From: Paracoccus sigandri
Lineage (GTDB): Bacteria; Pseudomonadota; Alphaproteobacteria; Rhodobacterales; Rhodobacteraceae
Reading direction: 5' to 3'
Length of the DNA stretch: 64,000 nucleotides
NCBI RefSeq assembly: GCF_003709565.1
Contig: NZ_QNRC01000007.1
Span: 1 to 64,000, forward strand
Shown one piece after another: positions 39,589 to 48,861 of the stretch. Under the pieces are notes generated by a model that was given only the letters and a program-made list of their open reading frames with translations, made no database searches and was not told where the DNA came from. The translations under genes and the position numbers were made by a program. The first letter of the stretch is position 1, and each line of letters opens with the position of its first letter.

Positions 39589-40721
39589 AGGACCAGCCGG
39601 TTTCCCCGCAGCCCCGCGACATCGACGGCAACCCGGTCACGCCCGGCCTGCCCATGGCCATGCTGGCCGAGATCACCCATCGCTGCCCGCTGGCCTGCCC
39701 CTATTGCTCGAACCCGCTGGAGCTGGTGCGCGCGCAGGGCGAGATGCCGGCCGAGGACTGGGCCCGCGTCTTCCGGCAGGCCGCCGACCTGGGCGTGCTG
39801 CAGGTCCATGTCTCGGGCGGGGAACCCGGCGTGCGCCGCGACCTAGCGCAGATCGTCGAAGCGGCGCGGGATGCGGGGCTCTATGTGAACCTGATCACCT
39901 CGGGGATCGGCATCACCCGCGAAAGGCTGGAGGAGCTGGACCGCGCCGGCGTCGATCACGTGCAGCTGTCCTTGCAGGGCATCCGGCCCGACATGGCCGA
40001 CCGGATCAGCGGCCATCCGGGGTCCTGGGACAAGAAGATGGGCTTCGCAGCTTGGGTGGCCGAGATCGGCTTTCCGCTGACCATCAATGCCGTCGTCCAC
40101 CGCCAGAACATGGAGCGCCTGCCAGACATGATCGACCTGGCCGAGACGCTTGGCGCGCGGCGGATCGAGGTGGCGACCGTGCAGTTCCACGGCTGGGCCG
40201 ACCTGAACCGCAAGGCGCTGATGCCCACCCGCGAACAGGCCGCCTTCGCGCGGGCCGTGGTCAACGAATCGCGCCTCCGGCTGCGCGGGCGGATGGTGAT
40301 CGACTATGTGCCCGCCGACCACCACGCGATCTATCCCAAGGCCTGCATGGGCGGCTGGGGCTCGACCGGGCTGAACGTCTCGCCCGACGGGACGGTGCTG
40401 CCCTGCCATGCCGCGCCCTCGATCAAGTGGATGCGCTTCGAGAATGTCCGCGAACGCTCGCTGTCCGACATCTGGCACCTGTCGGAGTCCTTCAACGCCT
40501 TTCGCGGCACCGAATGGATGCCCGAGCCCTGCCGCAGCTGCGAGCGCAAGACCGTCGATTTCGGCGGCTGCCGCTGCCAGGCGATGGCGCTGGCCGGCGA
40601 TGCGCGGGCGACCGATCCGGTCTGCTCGAAATCGCCGCTTCATGCCGGGCTGGTCGCCCAGGCCGAGGAGGACGCGACCGGCGATACGGCCGAGTTCATC
40701 TATCGCCGCATCAGGAAATGA
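39585..40721 (+). CDS. pqqE: PqqA peptide cyclase PqqE (radical SAM)
   Basis: A radical SAM enzyme that forms the carbon-carbon bond between Glu16 and Tyr20 of PqqA. The iron-sulfur cluster cysteines are C34, C38 and C41 (THRCPLACPYC). The C-terminal SPASM region carries further cysteines: GTVLPCHAAPSIKW, EPCRSCERKTVDFGGCRCQAM and TDPVCSK. 378 aa. Last of the pqq genes; no pqqF/G-type protease follows, so the peptide is cleaved by a protease encoded elsewhere. Confidence 0.97.
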   Translation: MKDQPVSPQPRDIDGNPVTPGLPMAMLAEITHRCPLACPYCSNPLELVRAQGEMPAEDWARVFRQAADLGVLQVHVSGGEPGVRRDLAQIVEAARDAGLYVNLITSGIGITRERLEELDRAGVDHVQLSLQGIRPDMADRISGHPGSWDKKMGFAAWVAEIGFPLTINAVVHRQNMERLPDMIDLAETLGARRIEVATVQFHGWADLNRKALMPTREQAAFARAVVNESRLRLRGRMVIDYVPADHHAIYPKACMGGWGSTGLNVSPDGTVLPCHAAPSIKWMRFENVRERSLSDIWHLSESFNAFRGTEWMPEPCRSCERKTVDFGGCRCQAMALAGDARATDPVCSKSPLHAGLVAQAEEDATGDTAEFIYRRIRK

Positions 40722-40949
40722 TCCGCCACGGCGAATCGGCGGCCGCGTCATCGGCGCCGCGCGGCTGCCGGAATGCGGCGCCCGCGGGCGGGGATGCCCG
40801 CCAGGACCGCATTTTCGGCGGGGAATGACGGTCCAAGGTTGCAGGATCCCGCGACGGGGCTTGCTTTGCCCGGCCCCCCTCCTACAATCGCCCCCAGGAC
40901 CAGGCGGCAGGAGGAGGCCGCCATCCACAAGCTCACGGGAGGAATAGAA

Positions 40950-41657
40950 ATGACAGCCGCAGCCGTGCAGGCCAAGCCGTCGTCCACGCCCCGGCCAAGT
41001 GCGGACCGGGTCCGCGAGATCCTGATCGTCGACGACCATCCGCTGATGTGCGATGCCCTGGCACTGACGCTGAAGATCAGCTTCGGGTTGAAGAATGTCC
41101 GCACCGCCCGCAGCCTTGGCGCGGCGATCGAACAGATCCGCGCGCAGGGGGCGCCCGACGCGGTGATCCTGGACCTGAACCTGCCGGACGCGCGCGGCGC
41201 CGAAGGCATCGTGACGCTGCGCCGGCAGCTGCCCGAGGTGCCGATCACCATGATCTCGGCCGATCTGGAGGCCGCGATGATCTCGGCCGCGATGGCGGCG
41301 GGGGCGCAGGGCTATATCAGCAAGTCGCTCAGCCGCGAGGCGCTGGTGGACAGCCTGCGCCGCATGTGGGAGGGCGAATTCGTCACCCCCGAGGGTTACG
41401 AGCCCGAACAGGCCCAGGCCGAGGACGAGGCCCGCGCCGAACTGGCCCGCCGCTTCGCCACGCTGACGCCGCAGCAGATGAAGATCCTGCGGCTGATCTG
41501 CCAGGGCAAGGCGAACAAGGAGATCAGCTACGAGCTGTCCATCGCCGAGGCCACGGTGAAGACCCACATCACCGCGATCATGTCCAAGATCAACGCCCGC
41601 CGCCGCACCCAGGCCGTGCTGCTGGCGAACACGATCCGGCTGTTCGAGGCCGGCTGA
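40950..41657 (+). CDS. LuxR/NarL-type response regulator (ErbR-like)
   Basis: A two-component response regulator. The receiver domain starts REILIVDDHPLMCDAL, the phosphoacceptor Asp is in VILDLNLPDARG, and the conserved Lys is in GYISKSLSR. The C-terminal HTH (LTPQQMKILRLICQGKANKEIS, then AEATVKTHITAIMSKI) binds DNA. 235 aa. ATG 40950 has GGGAGGAAT upstream, which rules out the longer frame. It lies 228 bp after pqqE and its TGATG stop/start overlaps the FIST gene, so it belongs with that gene and the kinase. In Pseudomonas, ErbR/AgmR regulators near pqq control ethanol oxidation. Confidence 0.92.
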   Translation: MTAAAVQAKPSSTPRPSADRVREILIVDDHPLMCDALALTLKISFGLKNVRTARSLGAAIEQIRAQGAPDAVILDLNLPDARGAEGIVTLRRQLPEVPITMISADLEAAMISAAMAAGAQGYISKSLSREALVDSLRRMWEGEFVTPEGYEPEQAQAEDEARAELARRFATLTPQQMKILRLICQGKANKEISYELSIAEATVKTHITAIMSKINARRRTQAVLLANTIRLFEAG

Positions 41658-42823
41658 TGGACGCCGCCCCGGCCGCCCTTCCGGGTCCCGTGGCGGTGCA
41701 GGCCGATTGCGACGCGCCCGACCTGGCCGAGCGGCTGCTGGCCACGCTGGAACCCTCGGCGCCGACGCTGGTCTTGCTGTTCGGCGGCCGGGGCGACCGG
41801 CTTGGCCCGGTGGGCGCGCGCCTTTCCGCCGCGCTGGGGCCGGATTGCGCGGTGGCCGGCTGTTCCTCGGCCGGAGAGATCGGGCCCGATGGCTATACCG
41901 CCGGCAGCATGGTCGCGATCGGCTTTCCGCGCGCCAGCTTCCGGGCCAGCGCGCTGGTGCTGCCCGACCTGGGAACGCTGCCGGTCTCGGACTGGATGGC
42001 GGCGCTGCGCCGCCATCACGCGGCCTTCGGACCCGATCCGCGCCGGTCGCTGTTCGGCCTGCTTCTGGTCGACGGCATGGCCGGGCAGGAGGACGCGCTG
42101 GTCGCCACCATCGACGCGGCGCTGCCCTCGGTGCCGGTGCTGGGCGGCTCGGCCGGGGACGGGCTGGATTTTCGCCGCACCACCCTGCTGGCCCAGGGCG
42201 AGGCCCGCGACGACATCGCCGTCTTCGTCCTGGTCGAGACCGACCTGGCGGTCAGCGAAGTCACCTTCGCCCATTTCAGCCCCACCCAGACCCGCGCCGT
42301 CGTCACCGCCGCGATCCCCGAGAAGCGCCGCATCCTAGAGCTGAACGCCGAACCCGCCGCCGACGAATATGCGCGCCTGACCGGCATCGAGCGGGCGCGG
42401 CTGACGCCCACGGAATTCGCCCAGCACCCGCTGCTGCTGCGCATGGGCCGCCGGCACCATGTCCGCGCCATCAGCGCGCTGACCGAGGATGGCGGGCTGT
42501 CGCTGATGTCGGCGATCGATCCGGGCACGGTGCTGACCCTGGGACGGGCCGAGGACATGACCCAGGGCTTCGCCGAGGCGATGGATTCGCTGCCCTGCCC
42601 GCCGCTGATGGTGCTGGGCTTCGACTGCATCCTGCGGCGGCTGGCCCTTGAACGCGCCGGCCTGACCGATACGATGTCGGACATGTTCACGCGGTATCGG
42701 GTGGCCGGTTTCAGCACCTATGGCGAACAGCACAGCGGCATGCATGTAAACCAGACCTTCGTGGGAATCGCCTTCATGCCTCCGGCCGTGCAGGAACGGG
42801 GGGATGGCGCGCATGTTGCGTGA
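41657..42823 (+). CDS. FIST-domain sensory protein (NosP-like)
   Basis: A cytoplasmic protein with an N-terminal FIST domain (CAVAGCSSAGEIGPDGYTAGS, FGLLLVDGMAGQEDALV, VPVLGGSAGDGLDF) and a C-terminal FIST_C domain (about residues 225-375, ending CILRRLALERAG and GFSTYGEQHSGMHVNQTFVG). FIST proteins linked to NahK-type kinases, such as Pseudomonas NosP, bind haem and nitric oxide and inhibit the kinase. Histidines available as haem ligands include those in FAHFSPT and RRHHVRA; which one binds is not known. 388 aa. It overlaps the kinase gene by 20 bp and the response regulator by 1 bp, so the three are one operon. Confidence 0.88.
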   Translation: MDAAPAALPGPVAVQADCDAPDLAERLLATLEPSAPTLVLLFGGRGDRLGPVGARLSAALGPDCAVAGCSSAGEIGPDGYTAGSMVAIGFPRASFRASALVLPDLGTLPVSDWMAALRRHHAAFGPDPRRSLFGLLLVDGMAGQEDALVATIDAALPSVPVLGGSAGDGLDFRRTTLLAQGEARDDIAVFVLVETDLAVSEVTFAHFSPTQTRAVVTAAIPEKRRILELNAEPAADEYARLTGIERARLTPTEFAQHPLLLRMGRRHHVRAISALTEDGGLSLMSAIDPGTVLTLGRAEDMTQGFAEAMDSLPCPPLMVLGFDCILRRLALERAGLTDTMSDMFTRYRVAGFSTYGEQHSGMHVNQTFVGIAFMPPAVQERGDGAHVA

Positions 42824-44138
42824 CGACGACCTGCCCCAGCGCAAGGTCGAGAAGCTTCTGCGCATCAACAGCGTCCTGATCGACCGCATCGACCGGCTGG
42901 AGGAGACCCGCGGCTCGGCCTGGTCGATGTTCCAGGCCGCCGTCGCGCTGGAGCAGGAGGTCCTGGCCCGCACGCGGCAGCTGGAAAAGGCGATGGCCGA
43001 CCTGTCGCAGCGCAACCGCGAGCTGGCCGTGGCCCGCGCCAGCGCCGAAGAGGCCAACCGCTCGAAGACCCGCTTCCTGCGCGCGGCCAGCCACGACCTG
43101 CTGCAGCCGCTTTCCGCGGCGCGGCTGTTCCTGTCGGCCCTGTCGGACACGCAGCTGGACGAAAATCAGCAGGAGCTGGCGCAACGCCTGTCGGGCGCCT
43201 TCGAATCGGTCGAGCAGTTGATGCACGCCGTGCTGGATATCTCGCGGCTGGACAGCCAGCGGATCGAGTTCCACCGCCAGCCGGTTCAGGTCAACGACCT
43301 GTTCCGCCGCCTGGCCATCGAATTCGCCCCGGTGGCCGAGGCGAAGGGGTTGCGCCTCAGCTTCGTGCCCACCCATGCGGTGGTGGAAAGCGATCCGGTC
43401 TTTCTGCGCCGGATCGCGCAGAACCTGATCTCGAACGCGATCAAGTACAGTAACCGTGGCGGCGTCCTGGTCGGCATCCGCAAGCGCGGCCCGATGGGCT
43501 GGCTGCATGTCTACGACACCGGCGTCGGCATTCCGGCCGTGGACCGCAACCGCATCTTCGACGAGTTCCAGCGCCTCAACCACGACACGGCGACGCCCGG
43601 CATGGGGCTGGGCCTGTCCATCGTGCGCCGCGCCTGCAACAAGCTGGGCCACCCGATCCGGCTGGAATCCGAGGCGATGCGCGGCACGGTCTTCCGCGTC
43701 GGCCTGCCGCTGGTCGAGGCGCGGACCGAACCGCGCCGCAAGGATCCGCCCGACGCCGCGATCCTGGCGTTGCGCGGCCGCGTCGCGCTGGTGGTCGAGA
43801 ACGATGCCGGGATGCGGCACGGATACGAGATGATCCTGCGCGACCGGCTGGGCATGGTCGCGCGCCTGTCGGGCGGCACCGACGAGGCCCTGGCGACGAT
43901 GGGCGAGGAACCCCCCGACGTGATCGTCGCCGATTACAGCCTGGAAAACGGCGATACCGGCCTGACCGCGATCCGCGCCCTGCGCGAACGGGCGGGCCGC
44001 GAGGTTCCGGCGGTCATGGTCACCGCCCATCGCGACGCAAGCGTCAATCGCGGCTGCGCCGCGCTTGGCGTGCCGATCCTGGCCAAGCCGATCCGCCCGG
44101 CCGAGCTGACCGAGATCCTGGGCCAGCTGCTGGGCTGA
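42804..44138 (+). CDS. hybrid histidine kinase with receiver domain (NahK-like)
   Basis: A soluble hybrid sensor kinase with no membrane segments. A coiled-coil region (about residues 10-85) leads to the H-box FLRAASHDLLQPL with phospho-His H97, the N-box NLISNAIKYSN, and the ATP lid boxes DTGVGIP and GMGLGLSIV. A C-terminal receiver (about residues 325-444) carries VIVADYSLENGDTG with the phospho-Asp and ILAKPIRP with the Lys. The HDLLQPL sequence is characteristic of the NahK/ErcS' group. With no input domain of its own, it presumably takes its signal from the FIST protein encoded just upstream. Confidence 0.92.
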   Translation: MARMLRDDDLPQRKVEKLLRINSVLIDRIDRLEETRGSAWSMFQAAVALEQEVLARTRQLEKAMADLSQRNRELAVARASAEEANRSKTRFLRAASHDLLQPLSAARLFLSALSDTQLDENQQELAQRLSGAFESVEQLMHAVLDISRLDSQRIEFHRQPVQVNDLFRRLAIEFAPVAEAKGLRLSFVPTHAVVESDPVFLRRIAQNLISNAIKYSNRGGVLVGIRKRGPMGWLHVYDTGVGIPAVDRNRIFDEFQRLNHDTATPGMGLGLSIVRRACNKLGHPIRLESEAMRGTVFRVGLPLVEARTEPRRKDPPDAAILALRGRVALVVENDAGMRHGYEMILRDRLGMVARLSGGTDEALATMGEEPPDVIVADYSLENGDTGLTAIRALRERAGREVPAVMVTAHRDASVNRGCAALGVPILAKPIRPAELTEILGQLLG

Positions 44139-44154
44139 CCGGCTCGGTCCGGCT

Positions 44155-45036
44155 TCAGTCCAGCTTCAGCCCGGTCAGGAAATCCACGAAGTTGCGCATC
44201 GCCGCCGTCATCAGCTTGCGCGAGGGATAGACCAGGCTGACCGGAATGTCCGGCAGCGCGAAATCGCCCATCACCGGCACCAGAAGGCCCGAGGCGATGT
44301 CGTCCTCGACCACGAAATCCGGCAGCAGCGCGATGCCCTTGCCATTGACCGCAAGCGACCGCAGCATGTCGCTGTTGTTGGTCGAAAAGGCGGGCTGGAT
44401 CTTCTGATAGATCACCTCGCCGTCGCGGCGCAGCGGCCATGTGCCCGAGCCGCGCAGATTGGTGTAATGCAGGCATTTATGCGCGGTCAGGTCGGCGGGC
44501 CGCAGCGGCACGCCGTTTTCCGCCAGATAGTCGGGCGTCGCCACCATATGCACGCCGACCTCGTGCAGCTTGCGCGCCAGCAGCGTGGAATCGCCCAGCT
44601 GGCCGATGCGGATGACGGCGTCGAACCCGTCGCCGATCAGGTCGGCATTGCCGTCGTCCAGCACGATCTCCAGCTGGATGTCCGGGAACTGCTCCATGAA
44701 GCGCAGGATATGGGGCTGCAGGATCTTCAGCGTGTAGAAGATCGGAGAGCCGATCTTCAGCGGCCCCGACGGATGGCCGATGGCGCAGCGCAGGCTTTCG
44801 TTGGCGCTGTCCAGCAGGCGCAGCACCTCGCGGATCTTCTCGGCATAGGCCAGGCCCAGGGTCGTCGGCGTCACCGCCCGCGTGGTCCGCACCAGCAGGC
44901 GCGTGCCCAGATCGGCCTCCAGATCCGCGATATGCTTGCTGCACAGGCTTTTCGATATGCCCATGCGCCGCGCGGCGCCGGCAAAGCTGCCCTCGTCCAG
45001 AATGCAGAGGAATGTGCGCAGGACCGCGATATCCAT
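44155..45036 (-). CDS. LysR-family transcriptional regulator
   Basis: The N-terminal 60 residues are the LysR winged helix-turn-helix (VLRTFLCILDEGSFAGAARRMGISKSLCSKHIADLEADLG). The remainder is the periplasmic-binding-like effector domain (LKIGSPIFYTLKILQPHILRF, VIRIGQLGDSTLLARKL, GIALLPDFVVEDD). 293 aa. It resembles the CrgA-type subgroup common in proteobacteria. Convergent with the kinase gene; its upstream neighbour is the small secreted protein on the same strand, 162 bp away. Target and ligand unknown. Confidence 0.92.
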   Translation of the reverse strand: MDIAVLRTFLCILDEGSFAGAARRMGISKSLCSKHIADLEADLGTRLLVRTTRAVTPTTLGLAYAEKIREVLRLLDSANESLRCAIGHPSGPLKIGSPIFYTLKILQPHILRFMEQFPDIQLEIVLDDGNADLIGDGFDAVIRIGQLGDSTLLARKLHEVGVHMVATPDYLAENGVPLRPADLTAHKCLHYTNLRGSGTWPLRRDGEVIYQKIQPAFSTNNSDMLRSLAVNGKGIALLPDFVVEDDIASGLLVPVMGDFALPDIPVSLVYPSRKLMTAAMRNFVDFLTGLKLD

Positions 45037-45198
45037 GTCGTCTTTCGTTGCCCGGATGTTCAGGCCGGCCGCAAGGCCCGCCGGATCGGCGACAGGATGC
45101 GCCAGTTCGCGGGAAAGGAAAACCGGGCGGACGCAAGGGCCACCCGGAATGGGTGCAGGGATGCCGCAGGTCTGGCGGCATCCCCCGCGGCCGCGGCC

Positions 45199-45453
45199 TC
45201 AGTCGCGGCTGGGCGCGTCGATCACGCCGCTGGAGGGAAAGCGCGTGACGGTCACCTTGTCATTGGGCGACAGGTTCATGTTCACCAGGTCCTTGCTGCC
45301 ATAGACGCGGCTGGCGGGCAGCTCGACGGTCTGGTCGGCGGTGGCGAAAACCGGGGCGTTGTCGTGGCGATCCATCGTTTCGCGGAAGGAATCGGCCTGC
45401 GCCACACCGGCGACAAGGCCCAGGGCGGTCAGGGCAAAAGCGATCTTTTTCAT
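45199..45453 (-). CDS. small periplasmic protein, 84 aa
   Basis: Function not recognised. A clear signal peptide MKKIAFALTALGLVAGVAQA ends in an Ala-x-Ala type cleavage site. The mature part of about 64 residues has no cysteine and reads as an extended, charged segment (DSFRETMDRHDNAPVF...VTVTRFPSSGVIDAPSRD). A short AAGGAACAA site precedes ATG 45453. A 7-bp hairpin lies 21 bp upstream. Upstream of LysR on the same strand, yet 162 bp separate them. Confidence 0.8.
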   Translation of the reverse strand: MKKIAFALTALGLVAGVAQADSFRETMDRHDNAPVFATADQTVELPASRVYGSKDLVNMNLSPNDKVTVTRFPSSGVIDAPSRD

Positions 45454-45584
45454 GGTCTTGTTCCTTGTTCTGCAAACGCATCGCTGCGTTTCGTGAACAG
45501 GAAATATGACCGCGCTGTGGCAAGTATTAGGCAGGTTTTGTCGCGCACTTTGTTCGACGCTGTTGAACAATCACGCCCGCGCGA

Positions 45585-47120
45585 TCAGCCCGCCAGCCAG
45601 GCCAGCCCGCCCCCCAGGCAGAGCCCCGCCAGCCCTGCCGCCATCGCGGGCAGCCAGCGGATGCGGCGCGGAACGGGCGGCTGCTGCGCGTCGGGATGAG
45701 CGCGCCGCCACAGCATGTCCTCGACGATGCGCGGCAGCAGCGGGCCATATCGGCCCAGGGTCTGGACGATCTCGGTCGCGTCGCGCGCCATCGCCTTCGG
45801 GCCCAGGCTGCTCTTGATATAGTCGGTGACGACCGGCTTGGCGGCCTGCCACATGTTCAGCTGCGGATCCAGCGAGCGCGCGACGCCCTCGACCACGACC
45901 ATGGTGCGCTGCAGCAGGATCAGCTCGGTCCGGGTCTGCATCCCGAAACGCTCGGTCACCTCGAACAGGTAGGCCAGCAGGTTCGCCATCGAGATCTTGC
46001 TGGCATCGGCGCCGAAGATCGGCTCTCCGACCGCGCGCAGGGCACGGGCGAAGGCGGCCTCGTCGCGGTCGCGGGGGACATAGCCCGCCTCGAAATGCAC
46101 CCGCGCCACGCGGCGATAGTCGCGGCGGATGAAGCCCATCAGGATCTCGGCATAGACGCGGCGGGTATAGGCGTCGATCTCGCCCATGATGCCGAAGTCA
46201 TAGGCCAGGATGTCGCCATTCGCCGCGACCTTCAGGTTGCCGTGATGCATGTCGGCATGGAAGAAGCCGTCGCGCAGCGCGTGCTGCAGGAACAGCTGGA
46301 TCACCCGGCGGGCCAGGTGGGTGACGTCATGGCCGGCGGCGATCAGCGCCTCGCGGTCGCCAAGCGGCAGCCCCTCGGCCCAGTCGGCGGTCAGCACCCG
46401 GCGCGAGGACAGGTCCCAATGCGGCGCGGGAATCGCGAAGCCCTCGTCGCCTTTCGTGTTTTCCGCGAATTCCGAGGCCGAGGCGGCCTCCAGCCGGAAA
46501 TCCAGCTCTCCGTTCACCACCGATTCGAAATGGCTGACCACGTCGCGCGGCCGCAGCCGGCGGGTCGCGGGGGACAGCGCCTCGATGATGCCGGCGGCGA
46601 AATGGAAGGCGTCGATGTCGCGGCGAAAGGCGCCCTCGATGCCGGGGCGGACGACCTTGACGGCCACCTCCTGCCCGGTCTCGCGGATCCGCGCCCGGTG
46701 GACCTGGGCGATCGAGGCCGCCGCCACGGGTTCGGAAAATTCCGAGAAGATCATGTCGACCGGGTGGCCCAGCTCCGCCCCGATGATCCGCTTGGCCTGG
46801 TCGGTCGGGAAGGGCGGCAGCCGGTCCTGCAACATGCGCAGCTGGTCGGCCAGTTCGGTGCCGACGACATCGGCGCGGGTGGAAAGGATCTGGCCGAACT
46901 TGATATAGGCCGGCCCCAGCGCGGTGATCGCCCGCGTGACCGGCGGCAGCGCCGGATCGCCCCGGTAGCCCAGCCAGCGGAACGGCCAGCCCAGCACCCG
47001 CGCCGCCAGCCGCAGGCGCGGCGGCGCGTCCAGCGCGTCCAGCGCGACGCCCATCGCGCCGGATCGTTCGAAGGTCGCGCCGGTGCGGATCAGGCGCAGG
47101 ACATTGTGCGGGCCGCGCAT
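45585..47120 (-). CDS. ubiB: ubiquinone biosynthesis kinase-like protein UbiB
   Basis: An atypical ABC1/ADCK kinase-like protein required for coenzyme Q synthesis. The KxGQ motif is KFGQILSTRADV; the nucleotide-binding region includes EPVAAASIAQVHRARI and AVKVVRPGI, and the catalytic-loop like HADMHHGNLKV with YDFGIMGEID. Two hydrophobic segments at the C-terminus (RIRWLPAMAAGLAGLCLGGGLAWLAG) anchor it to the membrane. 511 aa. It starts immediately after the ubiE stop (adjacent bases 47120/47121), so the two form one operon. Confidence 0.95.
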   Translation of the reverse strand: MRGPHNVLRLIRTGATFERSGAMGVALDALDAPPRLRLAARVLGWPFRWLGYRGDPALPPVTRAITALGPAYIKFGQILSTRADVVGTELADQLRMLQDRLPPFPTDQAKRIIGAELGHPVDMIFSEFSEPVAAASIAQVHRARIRETGQEVAVKVVRPGIEGAFRRDIDAFHFAAGIIEALSPATRRLRPRDVVSHFESVVNGELDFRLEAASASEFAENTKGDEGFAIPAPHWDLSSRRVLTADWAEGLPLGDREALIAAGHDVTHLARRVIQLFLQHALRDGFFHADMHHGNLKVAANGDILAYDFGIMGEIDAYTRRVYAEILMGFIRRDYRRVARVHFEAGYVPRDRDEAAFARALRAVGEPIFGADASKISMANLLAYLFEVTERFGMQTRTELILLQRTMVVVEGVARSLDPQLNMWQAAKPVVTDYIKSSLGPKAMARDATEIVQTLGRYGPLLPRIVEDMLWRRAHPDAQQPPVPRRIRWLPAMAAGLAGLCLGGGLAWLAG

Positions 47121-47867
47121 CTACAGCTTCCAGCCCGAATGCAGCGCGGCGATGCCCATCGACAGGTTGCGCCATTGCACCCGGCCGAAACCGACATCGC
47201 GGATCATCTGGGCAAAGCTCTCCTGATCGGGGAACTTGCGGATCGATTCGACCAGATATTGATAGCTGTCGCGGTCGCCCGTCACCGCCTGGCCCATCGC
47301 CGGGATGACGTTGAAGGAATAACGGTCATAGGCCCATTGCATCGCCGGCACCGGGATCTGGCTGAATTCCAGCACCAGCAGCCGCCCGCCGGGACGCAGC
47401 ACGCGATAGGCCTCGGCCAGCGCGTCGGCGACGCGGGTGACATTGCGGATGCCGAAGCTGATCGTGTAGCGGTCGAAGCTGTCGTCGGCGAAGGGCAGCG
47501 CCATCGCGTCGCCTGTGACCCAGGCCAGCCGGTCGGCCTTCTCGGCGGCCTCGGCACGCTTGCGGCCCTCGACCAGCATCTGTTCGGTCATGTCGCAGAC
47601 GGTGACGCGGGCGCCCGGCGCGCGGTCCAGGAAGCGGAAGGCGATGTCGCCCGTGCCGCCCGCCACGTCCAGCAGGTGCTGGCCGTCGCGCGGCGCCAGC
47701 CAGTCCATCATCGCGTTCTTCCAGACCCGGTGGATGCCCGCGCTCATCAGGTCGTTCATCAGGTCATAGCGCGAGGCCACGCTGGAAAAGACGCCATGGA
47801 CCAGACCGGCCTTGTCGTCCTCGTCCACGGTCCGGAAACCGAAATGGGTCTGTTTCTTCTCGCTCAT
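47121..47867 (-). CDS. ubiE: ubiquinone C-methyltransferase UbiE
   Basis: S-adenosylmethionine dependent C-methyltransferase of the ubiquinone pathway. SAM-binding motif I is [15 protein letters not shown]; the UbiE signature [17 protein letters not shown] and the [16 protein letters not shown] motif are present. The C-terminus ends [13 protein letters not shown]. Start taken at ATG 47867 ([14 protein letters not shown]), the family N-terminus. 248 aa. Divergent from mutM, 76 bp apart; followed directly by ubiB. Confidence 0.97.
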   Translation of the reverse strand: MSEKKQTHFGFRTVDEDDKAGLVHGVFSSVASRYDLMNDLMSAGIHRVWKNAMMDWLAPRDGQHLLDVAGGTGDIAFRFLDRAPGARVTVCDMTEQMLVEGRKRAEAAEKADRLAWVTGDAMALPFADDSFDRYTISFGIRNVTRVADALAEAYRVLRPGGRLLVLEFSQIPVPAMQWAYDRYSFNVIPAMGQAVTGDRDSYQYLVESIRKFPDQESFAQMIRDVGFGRVQWRNLSMGIAALHSGWKL

Positions 47868-47943
47868 CGCGCTTGCCGTTTCTGTTCTCTGGGGCCAGAT
47901 AAGTCCGGCGCGCCGCGCGCACAATGCAGCGAAAGGAACCGGA

Positions 47944-48789
47944 TTGCCAGAACTGCCGGAAGTCGAAACCGTCCGACGCGGCCTTCAGCCGCATCTGGAG
48001 GGCCAGCGGATCCTGCGGGCCGAGGCCCGTCGCCCCGACCTGCGCTGGCCGCTGCCGCCCGACCTGGTGCAGGTGCTGACCGGCGCCAGGGTGACGGCGC
48101 TGCGCCGGCGGTCGAAATACCTGCTGGCGGACCTGGATCGCGGCGGCACGGTGCTGATGCATCTGGGCATGTCCGGGCGGATGCTGGTCGAGGGCGCGGG
48201 GCTGGCGGGCTTTCACCGCGACCCCTCGGTCCTGGCGCGTCACGATCATGTCGTGCTGACGACCGAGGCCGGCACGACCATCACCTTCAACGACGCCCGC
48301 CGCTTCGGCATGGTCGACCTGATCCGCGAGGGCGCGTCCCATCCGCTGCTGGACCATCTGGGGCCCGAGCCCTTCGACGATGCCTTCACCCCCGCCTATC
48401 TGGCGCTGCGCTTCGCGAACCGCCGCGTTCCAGTGAAACAGGCGCTCCTGGACCAGCGCATCGTCGCCGGGCTGGGCAACATCTATGTCAGCGAGGCGCT
48501 GCACCGCGCCGGCATCGATCCGCGCCGGGCCGCCGGCCGCATCGGCGCGGCACGGCTGGCGGCGCTGGCTGGCCATGTCCGCGACGTGCTGTCCGACGCC
48601 ATCGCCGCGGGCGGATCCAGCTTGCGCGACCACCGGCAGGCCAGCGGCGAGCTGGGATATTTCCAGCACAGCTTCCGCGTCTATGACCGCGAGGGCCAGC
48701 CCTGCCCCGCGCCGGGCTGCAGCGGCGCCATCCGCCGCATCGTGCAATCGGGACGCTCCAGCTTCTTCTGCCCGGTCTGCCAGCGATAA
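47944..48789 (+). CDS. mutM: formamidopyrimidine-DNA glycosylase MutM (Fpg)
   Basis: Removes 8-oxoguanine and ring-opened purines from DNA. The start is TTG 47944, which gives (M)[13 protein letters not shown]; Pro2 is the catalytic nucleophile, so this start is required. Further motifs are the beta-F region GRMLVEG, the H2TH segment ([23 protein letters not shown]) and the C-terminal zinc finger CPAPGC...FFCPVC with four cysteines. 281 aa. An AAAGGAA site precedes the TTG. Confidence 0.96.
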   Translation: MPELPEVETVRRGLQPHLEGQRILRAEARRPDLRWPLPPDLVQVLTGARVTALRRRSKYLLADLDRGGTVLMHLGMSGRMLVEGAGLAGFHRDPSVLARHDHVVLTTEAGTTITFNDARRFGMVDLIREGASHPLLDHLGPEPFDDAFTPAYLALRFANRRVPVKQALLDQRIVAGLGNIYVSEALHRAGIDPRRAAGRIGAARLAALAGHVRDVLSDAIAAGGSSLRDHRQASGELGYFQHSFRVYDREGQPCPAPGCSGAIRRIVQSGRSSFFCPVCQR

Positions 48790-48861
48790 GGCCGGCCTTG
48801 GCTTTCCTGCGCCCTTGCTGCTAGGAATCGCGGCAACGGTTCTTAGCAAGGGGTCCTGTCC

